DNA of 64,000 nucleotides from Enterobacter cloacae (GCA_014169315.1 AP022133.1:3162001-3226000); one strand, 5' to 3'. Shown: positions 1-11,863, numbered from the stretch's first letter. Numbers and translations are program-made. Notes: a model not told the origin generated them from the letters alone.

Positions 1-730
1 TACCGTCTTTGCGCAGCTCAGTAAAGGCTTTGTCAAAGGCGGCTTTCAACTCGGTATCGTCTTTACGCAGGCCAATACCGGTGCCGTCACCAAAGTATTT
101 TTTGTCTTTCACGGACGGGCCAGCAAAGGCATAGTCTTTGCCTGCTGGCTGTTTCAGGAAGCCTTCGCTCGCGGCAACTTCATCCTGGAACGCGGCATCC
201 AGACGGCCTGCGGCCAGGTCAGAGTAAATCAGATCCTGGTTCTGGTAAGCCACCACATCTACACCCTTCTCACGCCAGTTTGCGTTGGCATAACCTTCCT
301 GGGTAGACCCCTGGAGAACGCCCACATGCTTGCCTTTCAGCGAGTCGATGGTTGGCTTAATCGGAGAGCCTTTTACAGCAATCAGACGAGAATCTGCCGC
401 GTAGAGTTTGTCAGAGAAGGCAATCTCCTGCTGACGTTTTTCGGTGATGGAGAGAGAAGAGATAATGGCGTCGATTTTTTTGGCTTTCAGCGACGGGATT
501 AATGCGTCAAAGTCACTGCCCACCCATGTGCATTTTACCGCAATGCGTTTGCACATCTCATTTCCCAGATCGATATCAAACCCAACGAAATCGCCTTTTG
601 CATCTTTGGAAGAGAATGGCGCATAAGTTGCGTCTGTACCGATACGAACTGTCTGTGGAAGTGCTGCATAGCTACCTGCTGCTGCACTTAACCCCACGAG
701 CAAAGACAGAGCCAGAACCGTCTTCTTCAT
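1..730 (-). CDS. argT: Lysine/arginine/ornithine-binding periplasmic protein ArgT, 3' end outside window
   Basis: Periplasmic solute receptor that delivers Lys, Arg and Orn to the HisQMP ABC importer. The frame runs from ATG at 730 to the window edge and gives 243 codons of an expected ~260, so the C-terminus is missing. A signal peptide ([13 protein letters not shown]..., cleavage after SYA about residue 22) precedes a mature start [17 protein letters not shown] typical of family 3 solute-binding proteins. The sequence is nearly identical to E. coli ArgT through [15 protein letters not shown] and [10 protein letters not shown]. ArgT is preferred over its paralogue HisJ because of the closer sequence match and because the gene lies next to ubiX. 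Its leader carries a sigma-54 promoter and an NtrC site, so it should respond to nitrogen limitation. Confidence 0.95.
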   Translation of the reverse strand, partial: MKKTVLALSLLVGLSAAAGSYAALPQTVRIGTDATYAPFSSKDAKGDFVGFDIDLGNEMCKRIAVKCTWVGSDFDALIPSLKAKKIDAIISSLSITEKRQQEIAFSDKLYAADSRLIAVKGSPIKPTIDSLKGKHVGVLQGSTQEGYANANWREKGVDVVAYQNQDLIYSDLAAGRLDAAFQDEVAASEGFLKQPAGKDYAFAGPSVKDKKYFGDGTGIGLRKDDTELKAAFDKAFTELRKDG

Positions 731-796
731 ACATTTACCCTCAAGTACCGTGATTTTATTATGTATTGTGTTGTGTGTTGTGTTGCAGGCTTCTCT

Positions 797-812
797 TGCA
801 GGTCTTATGCCA
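797..812 (-). promoter_or_regulatory. Sigma-54 promoter of argT
   Basis: On the minus strand the site reads TGGCAT-N5-CTGCA, keeping the GG of the -24 and the GC of the -12 element (consensus TGGCAC-N5-TTGCA). It lies 67 bases upstream of the argT ATG. The argT promoter of Salmonella and E. coli is an established nitrogen-regulated sigma-54 promoter. Confidence 0.85.
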
Positions 813-998
813 CATTGCCGTCTGGTCAAAAAATCGACGTTAAATATGTTAATAAAACGTTGCGATATTGCCTTAATGGTGAAAGATAGCAGGTCTACCG
901 AACGAACCGGAAAGAGAAAAAGGGAAAAAGCGAATTAAATGTCGAGGATATGATCGCGGTTGCAGTTTTGCCCTGAAACAGGGCAACTTGTTTTTTCA

Positions 999-1015
999 TG
1001 CACTCACATTGTGCA
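999..1015. promoter_or_regulatory. NtrC (GlnG) binding site upstream of argT
   Basis: TGCAC-N7-GTGCA is a perfect dyad matching the 17-bp NtrC consensus. It lies about 190 bp upstream of the -24/-12 element, a usual enhancer distance, and just beyond the ubiX stop codon. Confidence 0.75.
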
Positions 1016-1020
1016 CAAAA

Positions 1021-1590
1021 TCAGGCTCCCTGCCAGCGGGTAAAGAGGTCTTCCGGCAGGTCGATATCAAACTGATCCAGCACGCGGTTAACGGTCTGGT
1101 TAATCACCTCATCCAGCGTTTGCGGACGGTGATAGAACGCCGGTACCGGCGGCATGATCACCGCGCCCAGCTCGGCGGCCTGAGTCATTAAGCGCAGGTG
1201 TCCCAGGTGCAGCGGCGTTTCCCGCACGCACAACACCAGCGGGCGACGCTCTTTCAGCACCACATCTGCCGCGCGTGTTACCAGCGTGTCGGTATAGCTG
1301 TTGACAATGCCGGAGAGCGTTTTGATGGAACAGGGCAGGATCACCATGCCGGCCGTTTTAAACGAGCCAGAGGAGATGCTGGCGGCGATATCACGGGCAT
1401 CGTGTACCACATCGGCCAGAGACTGAACATCGCGCAGGGAAAAATCGGTTTCGAGGGAGAGCGTCTGACGTGCCGCCTGGCTCATCACCAGATGCGTTTC
1501 CACTTCTGCTACGTCACGCAGTACCTGCAACAGACGTACGCCGTAAATCGCGCCGCTGGCACCGCTGATCCCTACAATGAGTCGTTTCAT
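1021..1590 (-). CDS. ubiX: Flavin prenyltransferase UbiX
   Basis: Attaches a dimethylallyl group to FMN to make the prenyl-FMN cofactor used by the decarboxylase UbiD in ubiquinone synthesis. The start at 1590 gives a 189-aa protein beginning MKRLIVGISGASGAIYG, the FMN-binding N-terminus of the family. An in-frame upstream start at 1680 would overlap purF and add 30 unrelated residues, so it is rejected. The motif RRPLVLCVRETPLH and the C-terminal FYHRPQTLDEVINQ are typical. It lies downstream of purF on the same strand. Confidence 0.95.
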   Translation of the reverse strand: MKRLIVGISGASGAIYGVRLLQVLRDVAEVETHLVMSQAARQTLSLETDFSLRDVQSLADVVHDARDIAASISSGSFKTAGMVILPCSIKTLSGIVNSYTDTLVTRAADVVLKERRPLVLCVRETPLHLGHLRLMTQAAELGAVIMPPVPAFYHRPQTLDEVINQTVNRVLDQFDIDLPEDLFTRWQGA

Positions 1591-1643
1591 GATTTTTGCC
1601 CTTGCTGATTTCAGGGCTGACTGTGCAGGATTTTCCGGGGAGT

Positions 1644-1673
1644 TGCAAGTGAGGGCATTAGCCCTCACTTGCA
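1644..1673. repeat. Perfect 13-bp inverted repeat between purF and ubiX
   Basis: TGCAAGTGAGGGC is followed by ATTA and its exact complement. No T-run follows on the minus strand, so it is more likely an mRNA-stabilising or processing hairpin than a strong terminator. Confidence 0.6.
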
Positions 1674-1679
1674 AAGGCA

Positions 1680-3197
<1,518 letters not shown>

Positions 3198-3233
3198 TCG
3201 TCTTTTCCTCGTTAAGCCACATCTCAGAGCACA

Positions 3234-3722
3234 CTAGGCTCTGGGCAAGAAACTCGACGAGCTTTGCAGATAGTCAAAGAACCATCTGATGATGAAGCTG
3301 AACTCTGGAATGAGCTGCGATTTCTGCCAGTCTTCACTTTTTGCAAAACCGGTGAAGGTATCCAGGAAGAACAGTATCGCGGCCACAATCAGCACGCCTC
3401 GCAACGCCCCGAAACAGATCCCGAGCACCCTGTCCGTTCCTGACAGACCGGTTTTCTCGACCAGCTGACTTATCACGTAATTCACGATAGCGCCAACAAT
3501 CAGCGTCGCGATAAACAGCACCGCGATGGCGATTCCATTTCGGACCAGTTCATCTTCAAAGCCCGTGAACCAGACAGACAGGTAAGTGTAGTAATGACTG
3601 GCAACAAAGAAAGCACAACCCCATGTCACCAGCGATAACGCTTCACGAACAAAGCCACGGATCAGGCTAACCAGACAGGAAAAACCAATCACCGCAATGA
3701 TGGCGTAATCAATCCAGACCAT
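3234..3722 (-). CDS. cvpA: CvpA inner-membrane protein (colicin V production)
   Basis: 162-aa integral membrane protein with about four hydrophobic segments, opening MVWIDYAIIAVIGFSCLVSL and matching E. coli CvpA. In E. coli it is needed for colicin V production and for bile resistance; its molecular function is not settled. A longer frame to 3851 runs through the promoter region and the PurR box, so the start at 3722 is used. First gene of the cvpA-purF-ubiX group. Confidence 0.95.
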   Translation of the reverse strand: MVWIDYAIIAVIGFSCLVSLIRGFVREALSLVTWGCAFFVASHYYTYLSVWFTGFEDELVRNGIAIAVLFIATLIVGAIVNYVISQLVEKTGLSGTDRVLGICFGALRGVLIVAAILFFLDTFTGFAKSEDWQKSQLIPEFSFIIRWFFDYLQSSSSFLPRA

Positions 3723-3778
3723 ATGTGTCCCACGATTTAACGCCCTGTCATCCAGTTCGGGGCGAATTCTAACAGAAA

Positions 3779-3794
3779 AAGAAAACGTTTGCGT
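3779..3794 (-). promoter_or_regulatory. PurR operator of cvpA-purF
   Basis: On the minus strand the site reads ACGCAAACGTTTTCTT, an exact match to the PurR consensus, 57 bases upstream of the cvpA ATG. It predicts purine repression of cvpA and purF. Confidence 0.9.
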
Positions 3795-3887
3795 AGGGAT
3801 TTCCTTCCCGCGCGTAAATAAAAAAGGCGCTGAAAAAATACTCAACGCCACTGGCTTTTTGCGTCTCTGTGGACGCCTTCCTTAACC

Positions 3888-4589
3888 TCAGTTCACGCTG
3901 TAGTTCATCACCACACCGCTCAGACCGGAGATCTGCTTCAGCTCGCCAAGCGAACCTTTCAGCTTATCTTTAGAGGCTTCCGGCCCCACGAGGATACGGG
4001 TAATTTTACCCTGCACCGGTGTGGAAGGTGAAGTGTAAACACGATACCCCGCGCCACGCAGCTTACCCACGACCTCGTTGACTTTATCAGCATTTTTCAG
4101 CGCACCAAGCTGCACAACGTAGGCTTTACCTGCGGGTGCAGCCTCCTGCTGGGCCGGTTTTGCCGGAGGTGGCGTCTCTGCTGCGGCAGCCAGCTGCTCG
4201 GTGGTTTTATCACGCTGTGCTTTCGGCTGCGGTTTGTCGACCGGTTTCGGTTTTTCAACCGGTTTAGGCTGTTCAACCGGAGCGGGCACAGGATCGATAT
4301 CGTTGTTATTACCTGCCGCCAGACGAGACGGATCGAGCGACGGTGCAGCGGCATCGCCCGCACGCACTTCTTCCGCTGCGCCTTCCGGCGGCTGAGCAGG
4401 AAGCGCCTGTGTCGCCGCCGGGAGCATATCTGGCTCGTCGCGATCGCCCGGTTTTGGTACCAGCGGGATTGCCGCAAATTCATCCTGGTAATGCTTTTTC
4501 TGCCCGTCGAGCAGACCCGGGAGAATAATCACCCCCAGCGCAACCAGCACAATCGTTCCTGTCAGACGGTTCTGAAACTTACTTGCCAC
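3888..4589 (-). CDS. dedD: SPOR-domain cell division protein DedD
   Basis: 233-aa bitopic inner-membrane protein that localises to the division septum. The GTG start at 4589 gives an N-terminus beginning with (M)ASKFQNRLTGTIV, identical in layout to E. coli DedD. One transmembrane helix (about residues 9-27) is followed by a Pro/Ala/Lys-rich linker and a C-terminal SPOR domain (AYVVQLGALKNADKV...) that binds denuded peptidoglycan. The start overlaps the end of folC by 11 bases, which suggests translational coupling. Confidence 0.95.
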   Translation of the reverse strand: MASKFQNRLTGTIVLVALGVIILPGLLDGQKKHYQDEFAAIPLVPKPGDRDEPDMLPAATQALPAQPPEGAAEEVRAGDAAAPSLDPSRLAAGNNNDIDPVPAPVEQPKPVEKPKPVDKPQPKAQRDKTTEQLAAAAETPPPAKPAQQEAAPAGKAYVVQLGALKNADKVNEVVGKLRGAGYRVYTSPSTPVQGKITRILVGPEASKDKLKGSLGELKQISGLSGVVMNYSVN

Positions 4590-5847
4590 CGGTTCTCCCC
4601 GCGTCCATCGCTTCCATGACATGTGCCACCGTGTGGAACGACCCACACACCAGCACGGTATCTTCTGGTTTAGCATCTGCCATTGCAGCATGCCAGGCCT
4701 GAGCCACGCTATTGTAGATTTCGCCTTTGCTGAGATGTTCCATCAGCTCTTCAGCCGTCGCGCCGCGTGGCCCCTCCAGAGGAGCACAATACCAGCTATC
4801 GACCACACTCTCCATGCAGGCCAGCGTGCCGCCGATATCTTTATCATGAAGCATACCGATAACCGCCAGTACACGCCCGGTTTTTGGTAACGATTTGAGA
4901 CGCCCTGCGAGATATGCCGCCGCATGCGGGTTATGCGCCACATCCAGGATAAGACGTGGTGATTCGCTGACAATCTGGAAGCGTCCCGGCAGAACCGCGC
5001 TCTGAATGCCGTCGCGGATTGCCTGTTCGCTCACCGCAAGCGAACTTGCACGTAGCGCCGCCAGAGCGGTCGCCGCGTTAGGCAGTGGCACCTGCGGCAA
5101 CGGCAGGTTGTCCAGCACACCCTGGGCATCGGTAAAGCGCCAGCCGTTGGCGTTAACATCATATTGCCAGTCAACATTGCGGCGCAGCAGCAACGCGCCC
5201 TTCTCTTTTGCCACCTCAGCAATTGTGTGTGGCATATCCGGCTCACCGACCACGGCGGGTTTACCGGTGCGGAAAATACCGGCTTTCTCACGGCCAATGC
5301 TTTCACGGTCTGGCCCCAGCCAGTCGGTATGATCCAGCGCGATACTGGATACAACGGAGACATCCGCATCCACCATGTTGGTCGCATCAAGACGCCCGCC
5401 GAGACCCACTTCCAGAATCACCACATCCAGCTGCGCCTGTTTAAACAGCCACAGCGCTGAAAGCGTACCGTATTCAAAATAGGTTAATGAAATCTCACCG
5501 CGCGCCGCTTCAATTTCTGCGAATGACGCCGTATGTGCAGACTCCGGCAGCTCAGTATTTTGCACGCGAACACGCTCGGTATAACGCACCAGATGCGGAG
5601 AGCTGTACACACCGACCTTATACCCTGCGGCCATCAGGATAGCTTCCAGCGTGCGGCAGGTCGTGCCTTTACCGTTAGTACCCGCAACGGTAAACACGAA
5701 AGGCGCGGGTTTCAGCACATCAAGACGCGCGGCGACCTGGCTTACGCGCTCAAGCCCCATATCAATGGCTTTACTGTGCAGGTTTTCCAGATAAGAAAGC
5801 CACGCGGCCAGGGGCGACGTGGCTTGGGGAATGCGTTTATTTTCCAT
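4579..5847 (-). CDS. folC: Dihydrofolate synthase / folylpolyglutamate synthase FolC
   Basis: Cytosolic ATP-dependent ligase that adds glutamate to dihydropteroate and then extends the polyglutamate tail of folates. 422 aa. The P-loop GTNGKGTT is at residues 56-63, and the Mur-ligase-type motif VILEVGLGGRLDATN follows. It matches E. coli FolC in length and sequence. It sits between accD and dedD on the same strand, as in E. coli. Confidence 0.97.
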   Translation of the reverse strand: MENKRIPQATSPLAAWLSYLENLHSKAIDMGLERVSQVAARLDVLKPAPFVFTVAGTNGKGTTCRTLEAILMAAGYKVGVYSSPHLVRYTERVRVQNTELPESAHTASFAEIEAARGEISLTYFEYGTLSALWLFKQAQLDVVILEVGLGGRLDATNMVDADVSVVSSIALDHTDWLGPDRESIGREKAGIFRTGKPAVVGEPDMPHTIAEVAKEKGALLLRRNVDWQYDVNANGWRFTDAQGVLDNLPLPQVPLPNAATALAALRASSLAVSEQAIRDGIQSAVLPGRFQIVSESPRLILDVAHNPHAAAYLAGRLKSLPKTGRVLAVIGMLHDKDIGGTLACMESVVDSWYCAPLEGPRGATAEELMEHLSKGEIYNSVAQAWHAAMADAKPEDTVLVCGSFHTVAHVMEAMDAGRTGGK

Positions 5848-5878
5848 GATGCCCGGTTGTCATTAACAGTTTAGAAAG

Positions 5879-5911
5879 CAAAAGGGCAGCGCCATCCGGC
5901 CCTGCCCTTTT
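5879..5911 (-). terminator. Intrinsic terminator after accD
   Basis: A stem AAAAGGGCAG/CTGCCCTTTT with a 12-base loop starts six bases past the accD stop and ends in a T-rich tract on the minus strand. Confidence 0.75.
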
Positions 5912-5917
5912 CAGTTA

Positions 5918-6823
5918 TCAGGCCTCGGGTTCCTGATCCGGTACGACTACGCCTTCGCGCGGCTCATCCGGGTTCGGCGCGGGCAGATTCATCAGCTTCG
6001 CCAGGATACTTGCCAGTTTCAGGCGCATTTCCGGGCGGCGAACGATCATATCGATAGCGCCTTTCTCAATGAGGAACTCGCTGCGCTGGAAGCCCGGCGG
6101 CAGTTTTTCACGTACGGTTTGTTCGATTACGCGAGGACCAGCAAAGCCGATCAGCGCTTTTGGTTCAGCGATGTTCAGATCGCCCAGCATCGCGAAGCTT
6201 GCAGAGACGCCACCCATTGTCGGGTCGGTCAGTACGGAGATGTACGGCAGACCGCGCTCCTGCATTTTCGCCAGCGCTGCAGAGGTTTTCGCCATCTGCA
6301 TCAGAGACATCAGCGCTTCCTGCATACGCGCACCACCAGAGGCGGAGAAGCAGATCAGCGGACAGTTGTCTTCCAGTGCTTGCTCAACGGCACGCACAAA
6401 GCGAGCACCAACGACAGAGCCCATTGAGCCACCCATAAAGGAGAACTCAAACGCGGCGGCCACCACCGGCATCTCGTGCAGGGTGCCTTTCATCACAATC
6501 AGGGCGTCTTTCTCGCTGGTCTCTTTCTGCGCAGAGGCCAGACGATCTTTGTATTTCTTGGAATCACGGAACTTCAGCACGTCTTTCGGCTCAAGTTCGC
6601 TGCCCAGTTCTACCAGAGAACCTTCGTCCAGCAGGCTATGCAGGCGATTACGCGCCGACATGCGCATGTGGTGGTCACATTTCGGACACACCTCAAGATT
6701 GCGTTCCAGTTCCGCGCGGTACAGAACCTGGCCGCAGCTATCACACTTCGTCCACACCCCTTCAGGAATACTCGCTTTACGCGTCGGGGTTATGTTGCTT
6801 TTAATTCGTTCAATCCAGCTCAT
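5918..6823 (-). CDS. accD: Acetyl-CoA carboxylase carboxyltransferase subunit beta AccD
   Basis: Beta subunit of the carboxyltransferase that moves CO2 from biotin to acetyl-CoA to make malonyl-CoA, the first step of fatty acid synthesis. 301 aa from the ATG at 6823 ([16 protein letters not shown]). A four-cysteine zinc finger uses Cys27, Cys30, Cys46 and Cys49, followed by the crotonase-fold carboxyltransferase core ([11 protein letters not shown]). The in-frame upstream start at 6907 adds 28 residues not found in the family. Confidence 0.97.
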   Translation of the reverse strand: MSWIERIKSNITPTRKASIPEGVWTKCDSCGQVLYRAELERNLEVCPKCDHHMRMSARNRLHSLLDEGSLVELGSELEPKDVLKFRDSKKYKDRLASAQKETSEKDALIVMKGTLHEMPVVAAAFEFSFMGGSMGSVVGARFVRAVEQALEDNCPLICFSASGGARMQEALMSLMQMAKTSAALAKMQERGLPYISVLTDPTMGGVSASFAMLGDLNIAEPKALIGFAGPRVIEQTVREKLPPGFQRSEFLIEKGAIDMIVRRPEMRLKLASILAKLMNLPAPNPDEPREGVVVPDQEPEA

Positions 6824-6977
6824 TGATAACCTTTCTGCCTGAACCTGGTCGTATGCCAGTTTTGCTATAAGAGGCGAATAATGCCATTTTTGCCTCCAAC
6901 AGACCATGAATGTTGCACATTAAAACATAACAGCCCGAAACTTTGGATAAAAAAGTGGTCGAACCGCCAGTACGCAC

Positions 6978-7637
6978 TTATTTCGCTTGTTTGGCTGCCG
7001 CACGTTTGTGACGAATAATCTCGATGACGCCGGGCAAAATGGAAAGCACAATAATAGCTACAATCAGTAACTTAAGGTTTTCCTGAACCACAGGGAGATC
7101 GCCAAACAGGTAGCCTGCATAGGTAAACAGCAGCACCCACAGCAATGCGCCGACAACGTTGAATGCCGCAAAGTGACGATAGGACATATGTCCCATTCCC
7201 GCCACAAACGGGGCAAATGTACGCACAATAGGCACAAATCGCGCAAGGATAATGGTCTTGCCGCCGTGGCGCTCATAAAATGCGTGGGTTTTATCTAAGT
7301 AGCTACGACGGAAAATTTTCGAGTTCGGATTACTGAATAGCCGATCGCCAAACACCCGCCCAATTGTGTAGTTGACCGCATCACCGACAATTGCAGCAAT
7401 GACCATCAGCACCACCATCATATGCACATTCAGATCATTAGTTGGCAGCGCAGACAACGCACCGGCCACGAACAGCAGCGAATCTCCTGGCAGGAACGGG
7501 GTAACAACCAGCCCGGTCTCACAGAACAGAATGAGGAACAGGATGGCATAAACCCAGACGCCATACTGTGCGACCAGTTCGGCCAGGTGAACATCAATAT
7601 GCAGAATAAAATCAATAAGAAAACGTATTAAATCCAT
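6978..7637 (-). CDS. dedA: DedA-family inner-membrane protein
   Basis: 219-aa polytopic membrane protein of the DedA/SNARE-associated family. Members are implicated in undecaprenyl-phosphate or lipid flipping and proton-motive-force homeostasis. Family features are visible: the reentrant motif [17 protein letters not shown] and the segment FARFVP-like [20 protein letters not shown] with conserved Arg residues. It matches E. coli DedA in length and lies between truA and accD as expected. Confidence 0.95.
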   Translation of the reverse strand: MDLIRFLIDFILHIDVHLAELVAQYGVWVYAILFLILFCETGLVVTPFLPGDSLLFVAGALSALPTNDLNVHMMVVLMVIAAIVGDAVNYTIGRVFGDRLFSNPNSKIFRRSYLDKTHAFYERHGGKTIILARFVPIVRTFAPFVAGMGHMSYRHFAAFNVVGALLWVLLFTYAGYLFGDLPVVQENLKLLIVAIIVLSILPGVIEIIRHKRAAAKQAK

Positions 7638-7664
7638 ATTGTTTAAACCTTAATTGCACCGTGT

Positions 7665-8477
7665 TTAGTCCGCCAGGAAAAGCGGGCCCATTGGCGGTTT
7701 TGGAAGTTCGAACCGTTCCGGATAATCCACCGAGACCAGATACAACCCTTCCGCTTTCGCCGTAGCTGCTGCAAGCGTTCTGTCCTTCGCCGCCAGCAGT
7801 TCTGCAATCCAGCTCTCCGGCTGGTGTCCGGCACCCACTTCCATCAGGCTGCCCACAATATTCCGAACCATATGATGTACAAAGGCATTGGCTTTGATAT
7901 CCACCACCACATACGCGCCAAAACGGCTGACGTTTATGTGCATGACGTTACGCCACGGCGTGCGGGACTGACACTGCACCGCACGAAACGACGTAAAGTC
8001 ATTTTCACCAATCAGACACTGCGCCGCACGATGCATACGTTCTGCATCAAGCGGTTCATAAAAATGCGTCACGCCCTGGCTTAACACCGCCGGACGCAGG
8101 CGCTGATTGTAGATAACGTAGCGGTAACGGCGCGCGGTGGCGCTGAAACGCGCATGAAAATCATCGGGGACATCTTTAACCCAACGTACCGCGATGTCTC
8201 CAGGTAAATTCGCATTAACACCCAGCGTCCACGCAGCGTCTTTGCGCATTGCGGTGGTTTCAAAGTGAACCACCTGGCCGGTACCGTGCACGCCGGCGTC
8301 CGTGCGCCCGGCGCAGAGAACGCTTATCGGCTCATTCGCCACCTGAGAGAGCGCTTTTTCCAGTTTTTCCTGAACACTGCGCACCTCATTCTGACGCTGC
8401 CAGCCATAATATTTACTGCCATCGTACTCAATACCGAGGGCAATTTTATGGACAAGCTTTTGTTCCACGTCGGACAT
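7665..8477 (-). CDS. truA: tRNA pseudouridine(38-40) synthase TruA
   Basis: Isomerises uridines 38, 39 and 40 in the anticodon stem of many tRNAs. 270 aa. The catalytic aspartate is Asp60 in the motif GRTDAGVHG, and the N-terminal [14 protein letters not shown] is typical. The ATG overlaps the last base of usg, so the two genes are probably translationally coupled. Confidence 0.97.
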   Translation of the reverse strand: MSDVEQKLVHKIALGIEYDGSKYYGWQRQNEVRSVQEKLEKALSQVANEPISVLCAGRTDAGVHGTGQVVHFETTAMRKDAAWTLGVNANLPGDIAVRWVKDVPDDFHARFSATARRYRYVIYNQRLRPAVLSQGVTHFYEPLDAERMHRAAQCLIGENDFTSFRAVQCQSRTPWRNVMHINVSRFGAYVVVDIKANAFVHHMVRNIVGSLMEVGAGHQPESWIAELLAAKDRTLAAATAKAEGLYLVSVDYPERFELPKPPMGPLFLAD

Positions 8478-9490
8478 CAGTACAGGTACTCCTGCACCAG
8501 TTTTTCCGCAATTTTGACCGCCATCAGCGCACCACCAAAGCGAACGTTGTCGGCAACCGACCAGAACTGAACCTGCTCCGGCATACCGTAATCGTTGCGT
8601 ACACAGCCGACGGAAAGATGCGCACTACCGGTCGCATCGCCAACCTGGGTTGGGAACTCGCTCTCCTCAGACAGCACGATGTCTTCGCCACGGGCAAACG
8701 CATCACGCGCCTCTTCTGCCGCCAGAGGACGCAGCGCTTCAAAGCTCACCATCTGCGCATGACCGTAAAAGACGGGTGACTGCACAACGCTCGCGGAGAT
8801 CATCAGACCATCATCCTGCAGAATTTTGCGGGCTTCATCGACGATACGGCGCTCTTCACGTACAGAACCCTGGTTGTCCGGCAGCAACGGCAGCATGTTG
8901 AATGCCAGCTGACGACCAAAGAAATCGTCTTCATCAATCGGGATACCGTTCAGCAGCTTTGCGCTCTGCCCTGCCAGCGCATCGACAGCTTTTTTACCGT
9001 GCGCGGAAGCTGACAGCAGGCTGGTCACGGTAATACGCGACAGGCCACCGTCATCGATCAACGGTTTCAGCGCGGTAAGCAGTTGGCTGGTCAGGCTGTC
9101 CGGTACCGCAATGATGTTGCGGTTACGGTAGTCAGTCAGAACGAATGGATTCACATCCGGCACAACCAGAGGAACATCCGGCTCCATTGAGAACAGGCCG
9201 CTTAAATCAATCACCAGACAGCCCGCGTTGGTCGCTTCTTCGCAGTAAGAAGCCGTGGCCTCAACGCCCGCAGCAAAGAACGCCAGCTGCACCTGCGTCC
9301 AGTCAAATTCAGCCGCATCCTGAACCATGACGGATTTACCGCCAAAACGCAGATGTTCACCGGCGCTGTCAGTGCGCGCCAGTGCAAAAATTTCACCCAC
9401 CGGGAACTGACGCTCAGCAAGGGTTTCGAGCAGGGCTTCACCCACGGCACCCGTGGCCCCCAATATGGCAATGTTCCAGCCTTCAGACAT
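8477..9490 (-). CDS. usg: Usg, aspartate-semialdehyde dehydrogenase paralogue
   Basis: 337-aa protein with the N-terminal NAD(P)-binding fold ([16 protein letters not shown]) and the semialdehyde dehydrogenase dimerisation domain. The position of the family's catalytic cysteine (NPNCST in active enzymes) reads VPDSLT here, with Ser132 in place of Cys, so dehydrogenase activity is unlikely. E. coli Usg has no firmly assigned function. It lies in the pdxB-usg-truA-dedA order of E. coli. Confidence 0.93.
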   Translation of the reverse strand: MSEGWNIAILGATGAVGEALLETLAERQFPVGEIFALARTDSAGEHLRFGGKSVMVQDAAEFDWTQVQLAFFAAGVEATASYCEEATNAGCLVIDLSGLFSMEPDVPLVVPDVNPFVLTDYRNRNIIAVPDSLTSQLLTALKPLIDDGGLSRITVTSLLSASAHGKKAVDALAGQSAKLLNGIPIDEDDFFGRQLAFNMLPLLPDNQGSVREERRIVDEARKILQDDGLMISASVVQSPVFYGHAQMVSFEALRPLAAEEARDAFARGEDIVLSEESEFPTQVGDATGSAHLSVGCVRNDYGMPEQVQFWSVADNVRFGGALMAVKIAEKLVQEYLY

Positions 9491-9503
9491 GGTGGTTACT
9501 CCA

Positions 9504-9545
9504 GAAATAAAAAAGCGTCCCTGCCGGAGTATCCGACAGGGAGCA
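9504..9545 (-). terminator. Intrinsic terminator between pdxB and usg
   Basis: On the minus strand the stem GCTCCCTGTCGG/CCGGCAGGGACGC is followed by TTTTTTATTT. It begins about 11 bases past the pdxB stop, so part of the transcript should end here before usg-truA. Confidence 0.8.
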
Positions 9546-9556
9546 TTAAGAAGACA

Positions 9557-10693
9557 TTAACGTACCGGGTGATGAACGGCGTTAAAACCCAGTTTATGCA
9601 GCAATGACGCAGCCTGGGCATCATCGCAAATAACATACAGGGAAGACCATTCGCGACGTTCAAGATAATTCTTGCGCAGCTTGTCAAATTCGCCCGGAAT
9701 ACCCGCTGATTTACGCAGCAGCGCATCATCGCGGCGCACATCATACACCAAATGCACCAGCCTTTTCAGCGTTGCCTCGTCGAGGGGACCATGAAGGGTA
9801 ATACGGCCAAATTCAGGCGCGGGTAATAGTGTATCCAGCGCCACCTGTTGCGGATGGCCGATAAAGGCGCTGTAGGCCTCAAAGACCTGGGTGGTGCCAC
9901 GCGCTTTACCTTCGAGGGTATAACCCGCAATATGCGCGGTACCGACGTCCACCTTGTTAAGCAGCGCAACGTTGAGATCCGGCTCCGGCTCCCAGACGTC
10001 CAGTACCACGCTGAGATCCTGCCCTTCTTCCAGACATTTCAGCAGCGCGGCGTTATCAACCACCGGGCCACGGCAGGCATTTATCAGAATAGTGCCAGGC
10101 TTCAGACAACGGATCAGGGTTTCGTCGGCGAGGTGCAGAGACTTGTACGGCCCCTCTTTGAACAGCGGCGTGTGGAAAGTGATCACATCGCACTGCTCAA
10201 CCAGCTCGTCCAGCGAACGGAAGTCCCCGTCATCGCCGTTATCTTTACGCGGCGGGTCGCACAGCAACGTGCGAATACCTAATGCATCAAGGCGCTTTTG
10301 CAGGCGTCCGCCCACGTTACCCACACCGACAATACCGACAGTGCGGTCTTTCAGCGCAAAACCATCACGCTCGGCCAGCATCAACAGGGAGGAGAAAACA
10401 TATTCCACAACGGCAATGGCGTTACAGCCAGGTGCAGCTGAAAAACCAATCCCCGCCTGCTTAAGCCATGTGTCATCCACATGATCCGTCCCTGCCGTTG
10501 CCGTCCCGACGAACTTAATCGCTTTGCCGGAGAGCAACGCCTCATTTACTTTAGTCACCGAGCGCACCATCAGTGCATCTGCGTCATCCAGTTCGCTTAC
10601 CGGGATCGGGCGACCAGGGACAGCCTTAACGTTACCGAGGCGGCTAAACAACTCGCGCGCGTAAGGCATATTTTCATCAACGAGGATTTTCAC
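9557..10693 (-). CDS. pdxB: Erythronate-4-phosphate dehydrogenase PdxB
   Basis: Second step of DXP-dependent pyridoxal phosphate synthesis: oxidises 4-phosphoerythronate with NAD. 378 aa. It is a D-2-hydroxyacid dehydrogenase with the Rossmann motif [15 protein letters not shown] about residue 121 and the catalytic segment [15 protein letters not shown], plus the C-terminal PdxB dimerisation domain. It opens [16 protein letters not shown] as in E. coli. It is divergent from flk. Confidence 0.97.
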   Translation of the reverse strand: MKILVDENMPYARELFSRLGNVKAVPGRPIPVSELDDADALMVRSVTKVNEALLSGKAIKFVGTATAGTDHVDDTWLKQAGIGFSAAPGCNAIAVVEYVFSSLLMLAERDGFALKDRTVGIVGVGNVGGRLQKRLDALGIRTLLCDPPRKDNGDDGDFRSLDELVEQCDVITFHTPLFKEGPYKSLHLADETLIRCLKPGTILINACRGPVVDNAALLKCLEEGQDLSVVLDVWEPEPDLNVALLNKVDVGTAHIAGYTLEGKARGTTQVFEAYSAFIGHPQQVALDTLLPAPEFGRITLHGPLDEATLKRLVHLVYDVRRDDALLRKSAGIPGEFDKLRKNYLERREWSSLYVICDDAQAASLLHKLGFNAVHHPVR

Positions 10694-10806
10694 GTCTGAG
10701 TACCTGTTTGAGAGGAAGAAAACCCATCAAGTGTGCCATAATCTCGCCGCCAGGCATATAACTATGCCGGGTTTACGCAGAGTTTTGACTTTAAGGATTT
10801 TTGACG

Positions 10807-11811
10807 ATGCAGCCCATTTCAGGTACGCCGCCGCGCCCCCCAGGTGATGGCCCCGTAACGCCCAACATCGCAGGCGAACAGCCACTTTCCACGCAACAGC
10901 GCACCGTGCTGGAGCGGTTGATCACGCGTCTGATTGCGCTGACTTCGCAGCAAAATGCGGAAGTGTGGGCCGGCGTGAAGCACGATCTGGGCGTGAGGAA
11001 CGATGCACCGCTACAGTCGCGTCATTTCCCCGCTGCCGAGCAAAACCTGAACCAGCGTATTAACACCGCGCAGCAAAATCACACCACCCGCCAGATTGTC
11101 TCGCAGCTGACCGAGCTGTTAGGCCAGGGCAATAACCGCCAGGCAGTGAGTGATTTTATTCGTCAACAGTACGGCCATACTGCGCTGAGCCAGCTTACGC
11201 CGGAACAGTTGAAAACCGTGCTGACGCTGCTACAAAGCAATCAACTTTCTATTCCGCAGCCGCAGCAACGCCCGGCAACTGAACGTCCGCTGCTGCCTGC
11301 CGAGCACAACACGCTCAAGCAGATGGTGACCAAACTGGCCGCCGCCACCGGCGAGCCGACGAAGCTCATCTGGCAATCCATGCTGGAGCTTTCGGGTGTG
11401 AAAGAGGGCGAGATGATCCCGGCAAAACAGTTTGCGCATCTGGTCACCTGGCTCCAGGCACGCCAGACGCTCAGCACCCAGAATACCCCTACCCTGCATA
11501 CGGTACAGGCCGCGCTGAAACAGCCGCTGGAGCCACACGAGTTTGAAACGATACGGGATTACGCTCAGCAAACCTGGCAGGCCACACCGCAAACGGTGCT
11601 GACCACCGCGCAGGTGCAGGATTTACTGAATCAGATCTTTGTCCGCCGCACCGAGCGCGAAGGCGGTGTGCCGGAAGTGCGGAACATTCAGCCAATCTAC
11701 AGCCCACTGTTTGCGCCGGTTGTGGAAACCTTCAGGACACTGTCTGCTCGTCCGGGGCTGATGTTTATTGCGTTGATGATTGCGCTGGTTATTTTCTGGC
11801 TGGTTGCGTAA
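10807..11811 (+). CDS. flk: Flagellar regulator Flk
   Basis: 334-aa membrane-anchored protein. In Salmonella, Flk restrains premature export of late flagellar substrates. The N-terminus is Pro-rich, the middle is Gln-rich, and a single C-terminal transmembrane helix (GLMFIALMIALVIFWLVA) ends the protein. An in-frame TTG lies at 10801; the ATG at 10807 is preferred because AAGGA (10793-10797) is nine bases away. It is divergent from pdxB, as in E. coli. Confidence 0.9.
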   Translation: MQPISGTPPRPPGDGPVTPNIAGEQPLSTQQRTVLERLITRLIALTSQQNAEVWAGVKHDLGVRNDAPLQSRHFPAAEQNLNQRINTAQQNHTTRQIVSQLTELLGQGNNRQAVSDFIRQQYGHTALSQLTPEQLKTVLTLLQSNQLSIPQPQQRPATERPLLPAEHNTLKQMVTKLAAATGEPTKLIWQSMLELSGVKEGEMIPAKQFAHLVTWLQARQTLSTQNTPTLHTVQAALKQPLEPHEFETIRDYAQQTWQATPQTVLTTAQVQDLLNQIFVRRTEREGGVPEVRNIQPIYSPLFAPVVETFRTLSARPGLMFIALMIALVIFWLVA

Positions 11812-11833
11812 AGCACCTACGGTTCATGCTTTT

Positions 11834-11863
11834 GTAGGCCCGGTGAGCACAGCGCCACCGGGC
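11834..11863. repeat. REP-like palindrome between flk and yfcJ
   Basis: GTAGGCCCGGTG and CACCGGGC flank a short loop in the gap between two convergent genes. Sequence and location are typical of enterobacterial repetitive extragenic palindromes. Confidence 0.65.

Noticed and set aside
968..985. TTGCCCTG-AA-CAGGGCAA hairpin as ubiX terminator
   Set aside because: The T-run is on the plus strand, where no gene ends; on the ubiX strand no T-run follows the stem.
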